From positions 434,001 through 498,000 of the forward strand of contig OY969922.1 in assembly GCA_963704595.1 (NCBI GenBank): a stretch of DNA of 64,000 nucleotides, given 5' to 3'. The notes under the pieces were generated by a model. It ran no database searches. It saw nothing but the letters and a program-made list of their open reading frames with translations, and was not told the origin of the DNA. Both the position numbers and the translations under genes were made by a program. Position 1 is the stretch's first letter. Every line of letters starts with the position of its first letter. This document shows, in pieces, positions 1 through 9,500 of this stretch. This DNA is from Acuticoccus sp963704595 (GTDB lineage Bacteria; Pseudomonadota; Alphaproteobacteria; Rhizobiales; Amorphaceae).

Positions 1-3000
1 CCTCGTTCGGGTTCGGCGGGGTGAACGCACATCTGGTGCTGGAGGAGGCGCCGGCCCGTCCTGCGCCGCCGCGGGGCGGGACGGGCCCGTGGGCGATCCT
101 CCTCTCGGCCCGCGACGGCGCGGCGCTCCGGCGGCGGATCGCAGCGCTCGCCGCCGTGCTGCCGGAAGTCCTGCCTGCGGGCATCCCGGCCATCGCGGAT
201 ACGCTGGCGGCAGGGCGCGCGCCGATGGCCGAGCGGTTCGCCGCCGTGGTCGCGACGGGGGAAGAACTCGCGCAGGTGCTTGCCGCGGTGCTGGCGGGCG
301 AGGCGCCGGACGGGCGCTGGCAGACCGGCCGTGCCCGCCGCGACGCCGTGCCGGAACCCGCGCCGCGCGACCCCCACGCCGCCGCCCGCGCCTTCGCGGC
401 CGGGGACGCGCTGGTGTTCACGCCCGCGCCCGGCCGGGTCCGGCTGCGCCTGCCGGTCTACCCGTTCGCGGACGAGCGCCACTGGCTGCCCGGTCCCGCC
501 GGCGCGCGCCGTGCCGCCCCGCCGCCGGCCCCGCCCGTGCCGACCCCATCGGCCGTACCGGACGCATTGCGCGAGCGCGTGCGGACGATCGTTGCCGAGG
601 CGAGCGGGTTCGCGCCTGAGCTCATCGAGGGCGACGGCGGTTTCGAGACCTACGGCTTCGACAGCCTGATGGCGAAGACCCTGCACCTCCGCCTCGAGGC
701 CGAATACGGCCCGCTGCCCCAATCTCTGCCGTTCGAGTGCAACACGCTGGACGCGCTCGCCGCACGCCTCGCCATCCTCGCACCCGCAGCCCCGCAGGCG
801 CCAACCGGTTCCGTTCCGCTCCGTGCCGCTCCGCTGCCGCGCGTCGCCTCTCGGGTGGCCGCGGACGGCGGTGCGGAACCCATCGCAATCATCGGCCTTG
901 CCGGCCGCTATCCGGGCGCGGAGGACCTCGACGCGTTCTGGCGCCTGCTGGTCGAGGGCCGCGAGGCCATCGGCGAAGTGCCGGCGGAGCGGTGGGACTG
1001 GCGCCCGCTGTGGGCAGACGACGCGGAGCGAGCCGAGCGAACCGGTGGCATCAACGCCCGCTGGGGCGGCTTCCTCACCGACGCGGACGCGTTCGACCCG
1101 TACTTCTTCCGCATTCCGCCCGCCGAGGCGGCGCTGATGGACCCGCAGGAACGCCTTTTCGTGGAGACCGCGTGGCACGCGTTCGAAAGCGCCGGCCACG
1201 TGCCGCGCCGCCTGCGCAGGGCAGGGCAGCGCACGGGGGTCTTCGCGGGGGTGACGACGCTGTCGCATGCGCTGTGGGGGCCTGAGCTGTGGCGGCAGGG
1301 CGAGATGGCCTTCCCCGCCGCCGATCCGTGGTCGCTCGCCAACCGCGTCTCATATCTTCTCGACCTCACCGGCCCCTCGATGCCGGTCGACACCGCCTGC
1401 TCGGCCTCGCTGACAGCGATCCATCTCGCCGTCGCGGCGCTCCGCCGCGGCGAGTGCGAGTTCGCGCTCGCGGGCGGGGTGAACCTTTACAGCCACCCGG
1501 CAAAGTTCGTGGCGCTCTGCCGGATGCGGATGCTGTCGCCGACCGGGCGTTGCCGCGCGTTCGGGGCGGAGGCGGACGGGTTCGTGCCGGGCGAGGGCGT
1601 CGGCGCGGCGCTCCTGCGCCCGCTGCGCGAGGCGGAGGCGGCGGGCGACACCATCCTCGCGGTGATCCGGGGCAGCGCCGTCAACCACGGCGGCCGCACC
1701 AACGGCTACACGGTTCCGAGCCCCGCCGCACAGGCCGCGGTCATCACCGCCGCGCTCGCCGACGCGGGGGTCGCCGCGGCCGAGGTCGACGCGATCGAGG
1801 CGCACGGCACCGGGACCGCGCTTGGCGATCCGATCGAGGTCGACGGTCTTGCGCGCGCGTTCGGTGCGCGGGCGACGCCCGGCGCACTCGGCGCGGTGAA
1901 GGCGAATATCGGCCATCTGGAGGCCGCGGCAGGCATCGCGGGGCTGACCAAACTCGTGCTCCAGTTCGCGCACGAAACGCTCGCCCCCACGCGCGACGCG
2001 GGAACGCCGAACCCCGCGATCGACTTTTCCGCCGCCCCGTTCGCACCCGTGGCGGCGGCGCGCCCGTTCCCGGCGCCGGCCCGTGCGGACGGGTCGCCGC
2101 GCCCCCGCCGCGCCGGCCTCTCCTCGTTCGGCGCGGGCGGGGCGAACGCGCATCTCGTGATCGAGGAGTACCGCGCCCCGGTCGCACCTGAGCCGGCGGG
2201 CGGGCCCTCTCTGCTGCTGCTGTCGGCCCGGGAGCGGCCCGCGCTCGAAAGGCTCGCCGCCGCGCTGGCGGAACGCCTGGAGGCCGCCGACCCGCCACGC
2301 CTCGTCGACGTCGCCGCGACGCTTGCCGAGGGACGCGAGACGTTCGCCGAGCGACTGGCGGTGGTGGCGTCCAATTCCGCCGAGGCGGCCGCGCGGCTGC
2401 GCGCTTTCCTCGCCGGTTCTGCGGGCGATGGCGTCTGGCACGGGCGCACCAGCCCGGCGGGCGACGGCATCGGCGGGCTCTTCGAGGGCGAGGGGGAGGC
2501 CGACCTTGCCGAACTCGTCGGGCGGTGGGCAGCGGCCGGACGCCTCGACCGGATCGGCCGTGCGTTCGTGATGGGCGCATCGCCGGGTGGCGCCGCCCTG
2601 CCGCGCGATCCTGCCGCCCGGCGCATCGCGCTGCCGCTCTACCCGTTCGAGCGGGAGCGTTTCTCCATCGTGCCGGCGGAGGGCTGGCAACCCGGAACTG
2701 CGGGTGCAGCCGGCGCGGCCGGTCTTCTGCGCGGCCCGGACGTCGCGGCGAGCCTCGGCACCGGCGTCGCCTGGACGTGGGCCATTGCGCCCGATGCGCC
2801 GCTGGTCGCCGGTCACCGCGTCGAGGGGACACCGGTCCTTCCCGGGGCCGCGATCCTCGCGGCGGCGTCGGAAGCGGCGGCAGCACTGCGCCCCGGCGTT
2901 CAGGTCGCGCTCGACGATATCGTCTGGCTCGCCCGCGTCGAGGTCGGCGAACCGCGCCGTCTCGTGCTGCGGGCGAACCCTGACCTCTCCCTCGCGGACG

Positions 3001-4982
3001 ACACCGGCGTGGAGTTCGCCGAGGCCCGTCTCGGCACGCCGGCGACAGCGCCGCCGCCCGACCCTGACGTGCTCGCGGCGACGCTCCCCGAGACCGTGAC
3101 GGCGGACGAGATCTACGCTTCGTTCGGGCGGGCGGGGCTCGACTACAGCGGCGCCTACCGCGGCCTCGTCGCCGTGCGCGCCGACCGCGCAGGGGGCATC
3201 GCGATCGCCGAGCTCGACGTCAGCGCCGCGCCGCGCGCCGTCCGCCCCGCCGCACTGCTCGACGCGGCGCTGCAATGCCTCTCCGTCTTCGCGGGCAAGG
3301 GCGGCGGTGCGGTGCTTCCGGCCTGCCTCGACGCCTACCGACAGTTCCGCACGCTGCCGGCGCGGGCGCGCGTCGTGGCTCGGGTCACGGGAAGCGGTCG
3401 GTACGACCTGACACTGTTCACTTCCCCCGGCGGCGACCCGGTCGCATCCCTCACCGGCCTCGTCCTGCGCAGGGCGACGCGGCCGGACGGGTTCGTCTTC
3501 CGCCCGACATTCGTTGCCGCGCCGGCACCCGCTGTTCGCTCGGCGGGCGAGGAGACATCGGGGCTGGTGGTCATCGTCTGTCCGCGCGCCGCACGGCCGC
3601 TGGGAGCGGCGATCGCCCGGCTTCACGGCGGCGGCCGTGTCGTGTGGGCCGATCCGGAGGCGGAGGACTTCGCGGCCCGCATCGAGCGGATCGGCGGACA
3701 GGATTGCATCTATCATCTGGGGGCGCTGGCGGTGCCCGCCGGCGGCGACGCGGCCGACGCACTGGCGGCCGCGGAGCGCAACGCGCTGCGGCCGCTCCAT
3801 CTCATCGCCCGCCGGCTGGTCGAGACCGGCGCGGCCGCAAGGCTCGTCGTCGTGACCGACCGCCTGCACAACGCCGTTCCCGCCGCGCCGGCGGCCGGGC
3901 TGGTGCCGGCCTTCCTGCGCTCCGCCTCGCGCGAATGCGCCGGGGTCTGCCTCGCCCTCGATGTCGACCTCGGCCCCCGCGCGGACGTCGCCAGCGTCGC
4001 CCGCGCGATCGTGCGCGAGGCGGGTGCGGCCGTGCGAGGCGGGCCGCCGGAACTGCGGCTGCGCGGTGCGGCGCGAGAAATCCTCAATCTTGCTCCGGTG
4101 CGGCTCGCCCCGCCCGCGGCACCCCCGCTGGAGCCCGGCGAGGCGTGCGCGATCCTCGGCGGCGGCGGCGGCATCGGCCTCGCGCTTGCGGAACGGCTCG
4201 CGGCCGGCGGCGTGAAGGTCGCGCTCCTCGGGCGCCGCGCGGAGGACGAACTCGGCGCTGACGTCCGCGCGCTCCTTCACGACGCGACCGGGCGGATCGT
4301 CTACGTCCGCGCCGACGTCGCGCGTGCGGCGGCGCTGGGGGCCGGCCTTGCGACGGCAGCGGCCAAACTTGGCGTCGGCGGCTTCGCGGGGTTCGTCCAC
4401 GCCGCGATGGTCCTGCGCGACCGCACGGTGGCCGCGCTGACCGAGGCCGACCTCGCGGCGGTGCTGGCGCCCAAGGCCCACGGCCTCGTCGCACTGCGCG
4501 AGTGCCTCGAGGCGACGCCGCCACGGTGGGTTTGCCTGCTGTCCTCCGCGCAGTCGCTGATTGGCGCGGCGGGGCAGGCGAACTATGCTGCCGCCTCGGG
4601 CTTCATGGCGGCGTTCGGGGCGCGCTGGGCGGCCGAAGCGGAGTATGCCGTGCGGGTTCTCGACATGGGTTTCTGGGGCGAGGTCGGACGGGTCGCGACG
4701 CCCGCCTACCGCGCCAGCCTCGCCGCCGAGGGCATCGGCGCGATCGGCACCGCCGAGGGAATCGAAACCATCCTCGCCGCGCTCGCAGGCCCCGAGCCGC
4801 GGATCGTGCCGCTGAAGGCGCGCCCGAGCCTGCTGGAGGCGCTGTGGCTGGCGCCGCGCGGCGCGACGCAGGCCGCGGCCAGCGGGCCGGCGCTCCCGTC
4901 GCTGCTCCAGCGCCTGCTCGGCTCCCCGGCGGGCGAGATGGCGGACGAGGAAATCGACACGTTCGGGGAGGCCGGCGCATGA
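1..4982 (+). CDS. trans-AT type I polyketide synthase, 3' part: KS(tail)-ACP-KS-DH-KR
   Basis: The gene is cut by the window start: codons from base 3 read SFGFGGVNAHLVLEE, the end of a ketosynthase (KS). A KS-flanking linker without an AT follows, then an ACP (GFDSL, Ser codon near 663). Next comes a complete KS (about 880-2170) with the DTACSAS cysteine at 1398, EAHGTGT and NIGHLEAAAG, so it should elongate. The DH (about 2730-3500) has HxxxGxxxxP with His at 2814 and a DxxxQ motif (DAALQ). The KR (about 4130-4800) has a GGGGGIG cofactor loop, an active-site Tyr at 4584 and an Asp in the B-type position (VLRD). No AT is present in either module, which defines a trans-AT system. The protein ends soon after the KR with no ACP; the missing part starts the next gene, whose ATG overlaps this stop (ATGA). 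Module: ketoreduction and dehydration, giving an alkene. Confidence 0.93.
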   Translation, partial: SFGFGGVNAHLVLEEAPARPAPPRGGTGPWAILLSARDGAALRRRIAALAAVLPEVLPAGIPAIADTLAAGRAPMAERFAAVVATGEELAQVLAAVLAGEAPDGRWQTGRARRDAVPEPAPRDPHAAARAFAAGDALVFTPAPGRVRLRLPVYPFADERHWLPGPAGARRAAPPPAPPVPTPSAVPDALRERVRTIVAEASGFAPELIEGDGGFETYGFDSLMAKTLHLRLEAEYGPLPQSLPFECNTLDALAARLAILAPAAPQAPTGSVPLRAAPLPRVASRVAADGGAEPIAIIGLAGRYPGAEDLDAFWRLLVEGREAIGEVPAERWDWRPLWADDAERAERTGGINARWGGFLTDADAFDPYFFRIPPAEAALMDPQERLFVETAWHAFESAGHVPRRLRRAGQRTGVFAGVTTLSHALWGPELWRQGEMAFPAADPWSLANRVSYLLDLTGPSMPVDTACSASLTAIHLAVAALRRGECEFALAGGVNLYSHPAKFVALCRMRMLSPTGRCRAFGAEADGFVPGEGVGAALLRPLREAEAAGDTILAVIRGSAVNHGGRTNGYTVPSPAAQAAVITAALADAGVAAAEVDAIEAHGTGTALGDPIEVDGLARAFGARATPGALGAVKANIGHLEAAAGIAGLTKLVLQFAHETLAPTRDAGTPNPAIDFSAAPFAPVAAARPFPAPARADGSPRPRRAGLSSFGAGGANAHLVIEEYRAPVAPEPAGGPSLLLLSARERPALERLAAALAERLEAADPPRLVDVAATLAEGRETFAERLAVVASNSAEAAARLRAFLAGSAGDGVWHGRTSPAGDGIGGLFEGEGEADLAELVGRWAAAGRLDRIGRAFVMGASPGGAALPRDPAARRIALPLYPFERERFSIVPAEGWQPGTAGAAGAAGLLRGPDVAASLGTGVAWTWAIAPDAPLVAGHRVEGTPVLPGAAILAAASEAAAALRPGVQVALDDIVWLARVEVGEPRRLVLRANPDLSLADDTGVEFAEARLGTPATAPPPDPDVLAATLPETVTADEIYASFGRAGLDYSGAYRGLVAVRADRAGGIAIAELDVSAAPRAVRPAALLDAALQCLSVFAGKGGGAVLPACLDAYRQFRTLPARARVVARVTGSGRYDLTLFTSPGGDPVASLTGLVLRRATRPDGFVFRPTFVAAPAPAVRSAGEETSGLVVIVCPRAARPLGAAIARLHGGGRVVWADPEAEDFAARIERIGGQDCIYHLGALAVPAGGDAADALAAAERNALRPLHLIARRLVETGAAARLVVVTDRLHNAVPAAPAAGLVPAFLRSASRECAGVCLALDVDLGPRADVASVARAIVREAGAAVRGGPPELRLRGAAREILNLAPVRLAPPAAPPLEPGEACAILGGGGGIGLALAERLAAGGVKVALLGRRAEDELGADVRALLHDATGRIVYVRADVARAAALGAGLATAAAKLGVGGFAGFVHAAMVLRDRTVAALTEADLAAVLAPKAHGLVALRECLEATPPRWVCLLSSAQSLIGAAGQANYAAASGFMAAFGARWAAEAEYAVRVLDMGFWGEVGRVATPAYRASLAAEGIGAIGTAEGIETILAALAGPEPRIVPLKARPSLLEALWLAPRGATQAAASGPALPSLLQRLLGSPAGEMADEEIDTFGEAGA

Positions 4983-6500
4983 CGCCCGCGGGCGCGGCAT
5001 CCGGGCGGACGGCCGCCATCGGCGCTGGACTCGACGCCGTCGGCCGCGAGGGCCTCTGCCTGGCGCTTCACCGCCTCGGCCTGCCGGACGCGGGCAGCCT
5101 CGGCAGTCCGGACGCCCTTGCCGCCCGCCTCGGCATCGCGCCGCAGCACAGGCGGCTCTTCCCCGCGCTGCTCGGCATTGCGGAGCGCGCCGGCCGGCTC
5201 ACCGGGCTGGCGACGGGAGCGCTCACCGTTCGGCCCCGCGCCGCGCCCGATCCCGCCGAAGCCGCCCGCCGCCTCGTCTCCGCCTACCCCGAGGTGGCGC
5301 CGCAGGTCGCACTTCTCACCACCTGCCTGGACGCGCTACCGGACGTGCTGACGGGCCGGCGCAACGCGGTAGAGGTGCTGTTTCCCGGCGGGTCGATGGA
5401 GCTTGTCGCGGCGGCCTATCGCGACAACCCGGTCGCCGCCTACTACAACGGCCGCATCGCCGGACTGGTGCGCGACTACGTGGCGCTCCGCCTGTCCGAC
5501 GCGCCGGACGCCCGTGTCACGATCCTGGAGGTCGGCGCAGGGACGGGCGGCACCAGCGCCGGGGTCCTCGACGCGCTCGACCCGGCCGGCGAGGCGGTGC
5601 GCTACCTCTACACCGACCTGTCGCCCGGCTTCCTGCACGAGGCCGAGGGACGGTTCGGCGGACCCGGGCGGCCGTGGATTTCGTTCCGCCCATTCGACCT
5701 CGAACGCGATCCCGAGGCGCAGGGCTTCGCGGCGGAGAGCGTCGACGTCGTCATCGCCGCCAACGTCCTCCATGCCGTGCGCCGGATCGACGACACGCTC
5801 GCGCGGCTGAAGCGGGTGATGCGGCCGGGTGTGATCCTCCTCGCCAGCGAGGCGACGCGGCTCACCGAATTCGCGACGCTGACGTTCGGTCTGACCGAGG
5901 GATGGTGGCGCTTCGAGGATGCCACCCGCCGCCTGCCGGACGGCCCGCTCCTCTCGGCCGCCGGCTGGCGAGACGTGCTGGGAGACGTCGGCTTCCGCGA
6001 CATCGCCGCCCGCACCCGGAACGGCGACGGCTGGCACCTCGTCGCCGCCGAGAGCGACGGCCGCCGCGTCCCGTCCCGCACCCCAGAGGCCGGAACACCT
6101 GCGCGGCCTCCCGCGCCACGCGGCGCCGCGCCGTCCTCCGCCGGCGATGGCGCGATGCTCGATTTCGTCCGCCAGGTGTTCGCCGAGGTTCTGAAGATGC
6201 CGCTGGCGCGGCTCGATCCGCGCGCCCCGTTCGAGGAGTTCGGCATCGATTCCCTCGTGACCGTGCAGCTCACGCGGCGGCTGGAGGAGACGCTGGGCCG
6301 GCTGCCCGCCTCGCTCCTGTTCGAGGCATCGACGATCGAGCGCCTCGCCGGGCGACTGCAGAACGAGCACGGCCGCCGCCTGCCCGAAGCGGTTCCGGCG
6401 GCGGACCTGACGCCGTCCGAGCCCGTGATCGACACCCCGCCGCCGCCCCGCGCGGTGGCAGCGCCTGCGTTCGAGCCGCGCCGCAACGAGCAGGTCAGCG
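4979..6500 (+). other. Megasynthase block 1: C-methyltransferase and ACP (second half of a split module)
   Basis: Residues about 1-380 form a SAM-dependent C-methyltransferase with an N-terminal helical subdomain and motif I ILEVGAGTGG near residue 182. A carrier domain follows, with FGIDSL and the phosphopantetheine Ser at residue 425. No KS precedes them on this protein, so they complete the KS-DH-KR module at the end of the upstream protein. The expected chemistry is alpha-methylation of the intermediate on that module. Confidence 0.85.
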
Positions 6501-9500
6501 AGGCGCCTATCGCAATCGTCGGCCTCGCCGGGCGCTACCCCGGTGCCGCCGATCTCGACGCGTTCTGGGACGCACTCGTCGCCGGCCGCTCGGCGGTGCG
6601 CGAGATCCCGGCCGAGCGCTGGCCCGCCCCCGCCGCGGGCGGCGCGCGCTACGGTGCCTTCCTCGACGACGTCGACCGCTTCGACCCGCTCTTCTTCCGC
6701 ATCTCCCCGCGGGAGGCCGAGGCGATGGACCCGCAGGAGCGGCTGTTCCTGACCACCGCCTGGCACGCGCTGGAAGACGCCGGGCTGACCCGCCGGGGAC
6801 TCGCCGAAGCACCGGTCGGCGGCGAGGTCGGCGTGTTCGCAGGCGTGATGAACTCCGGCTACGAGTGGCTGGGAGGCGCCGCGTCGGCGGCCGGGATCGC
6901 GACAGGCGCCCACGCTGCGCACTGGTCGATCGCCAACCGCGTCTCCTACGTGTTCGACTTCACCGGCCCCAGCATGGCGGTGGACACGGCATGCTCCTCC
7001 TCGCTCAGCGCGATCCACCTCGCGGTCGAGTCGCTGCGGCGGGGGGAGTGCCGGGTCGCTCTGGCGGGCGGGGTGAACCTCATTCTGGCGCCGGTGCAGA
7101 TGGAACGGCTGGAGCGGCTGGGGATGCTCGCGCCCGACGGCGTGTGCCGACCGTTCGGCGACGGTGCGGCGGGGATGGTGGACGGCGAGGGCGTCGGCGT
7201 TGCGGTCCTGCGTCCGCTCGCCGAGGCGCAGGCCGCGGGCGACCGCATCCTCGCGGTGATCCGCGGCAGTGCGGTCAACGCCGGCGGGCGCACCGCGGGC
7301 TACACCGTGCCGAACCCGCTTGCCCAGGCCGCCGTGGTGCGCCGCGCTCTGGCCCGCGCGGGCGACATCGACCCGGCCACCATCACCTACGTCGAGGCGC
7401 ACGGGACCGGTACGCCGCTCGGCGATCCGGTCGAGATCGCCGGGCTCGCCGAAGTCTGGCGCGCGTCGGATACCGGCGCGGCGACGTGCCGTGTCGGTTC
7501 GGTGAAGGGCAATATCGGCCACCTCGAATCCGCCGCCGGCATCGCCGGGCTGACCAAGATCGTCCTGCAGATGCGGCACGGGACGATCGCCCCCTCGCTG
7601 AATGCCGAGACGCCCAACCCCGGCCTCGACCTCGCCGCGACGCCGTTCCGGATCGCCACCGGCGCGGGCGAATGGACCGCCGGCGACACACCGCTGCGCG
7701 CCGGCCTGTCCTCGTTCGGTGCAGGCGGCGCGAACGCCCACGCGGTGATCGAGGCGGCGCCGTCCGCCGCCCGCGATGCCGAGTCCGACCCCGGACCGGT
7801 GGCCCTCGTCCTCTCGGCGCATGAGCCGGACCGCCTCAGCGCGCTTCGTGACAGGCTGGCGGCCTATCTCGGAACCGAAGCCGGCCGGCGCGTGCCGCTC
7901 GCCGATATCGCCCACACGCTGCAGGTCGGCCGCGAGGCGATGGAGCACCGCTTCGGCGCCGTCGTCGCCACCTACGCCGAAGCCATCGCCGCGCTTCGCG
8001 AGACCGCGGGCGAGACCCCGCTGCCCGCCGCCCCCGGCCCGCTCGCGACGCTCGTGGACGCGTGGCGCGGCGGCGGCGCCGTCGACTGGCCGGCAATCCC
8101 CTCCGCCCAGAGGGTCGGCCTGCCGCTTTATCCGTTCGCCGGCGAGCGCTACTTCGTGCCTCTGGCCGAGCCGGTTCCGGCGCCGACCGCGCCAGATCCG
8201 CTCCTCGACGCGCCGGCCGACGAGGCCCGCCGTTGGCTCACGGGTCTCGTCGCGGACGTTTCGGGAGTCGCCGTGGAGCGGCTGCGCGAGGACCGGACGT
8301 TCGATACGTTCGGCATCGACTCGGTGCTGATGATGGAGCTGATCGGCCGGATGGAGACGCGGCTCGGGCCGCTCCCCGCGACGCTCCTGTTCGAGCACCC
8401 GACCCTTGCAGGCCTCACCGCCCATGTCGCGGAACGCCACGGCGACGCGTTCGCGGCCGCCGACGTCCGCCCGGCCGGGCCGCCCGTCCCGCTGGCGGCG
8501 CCTGCGGTCATGCGACCCGGCGCAGGGAACGACCCCGCAGCGCCGATCGCCGTGATCGGCCTCGGACTCTACGCACCCGGCCCCGGTGCGGACGGGGTCG
8601 TGCGGGTCGACGAGGCAGCGTTCACGGAGGGCTGGTCGGCGCTCGATGCGTTCGCCCGCGCGCTGGAGGCAGGGCACGACGCCGTCACCGAAATCCCGGC
8701 CGACCGGTGGGACTGGCGCGATCCGGTGTTCTTTGCCGAAACCAGGGCTGCGGCGCTCGCAACCGGCCGCTCCTATGCGCGATGGGGCGGCTTCCTCGAC
8801 GGCGGGATCGACCGGTTCGACGCGCAGTTCTTCGGCATCTCGCCGCGCGAAGCTGAGCTGATGGACCCGCAGGAGCGGCTGTTCCTGGAGGTCGCCTGGC
8901 ACACGGTGGAGGACGCGGGGTTCGCGCGGGACGCGCTGCGGGGCGCGAAGGTCGGGGTCTTCGCCGGGGCGATGTTCGGGCACTATCAGCTGCACGAGGC
9001 GGCGTCCGGCATCGCCAACTCCTCCTTCGCGTCGATCGCCAACAGGGTCAGCCACGTGTTCGACTGGCGCGGGCCGAGCCTTGCCGTCGACACGATGTGC
9101 TCGTCCTCGCTGACCGCGATCGCGCTTGCCTGCGCCTCGCTGCGGCGCGGAGAAAGCACGATGGCGCTGGCCGGCGGGGTCAACCTCATCACGCACCCGC
9201 GCCGCTTCGCGCTCCTCTCGCAAGGTGGCTTTGCGGCAAGTGACGGGCGCTGCCATGCGTTCGGCGAGGGCGGTGACGGCTACGTGCCGGGCGAGGGGGC
9301 CGGCGCGGTGCTCCTCAAACCGCTGGCCGAGGCGCTGGCCGACGGCGATCCGATCCGCGCGGTGATCCGCGGCGTCGCCGCCAACCATGGCGGACAGGCG
9401 GGCGGCGCGTTCACCGCCCCGAGCCCGGCGGCGCAGGCCGAGGCGATCGCGGCGGCTCGCGCCGAGGCCGGCGGCGGTGATGTCGACTATGTGGAGGCGC

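Noticed and set aside
1350..5000. A 1,216-aa open frame on the minus strand opposite the first PKS gene
   Set aside because: Arg/Gly/Asp-rich composition with no domain motif; it mirrors the GC-rich codon pattern of the real PKS on the other strand.
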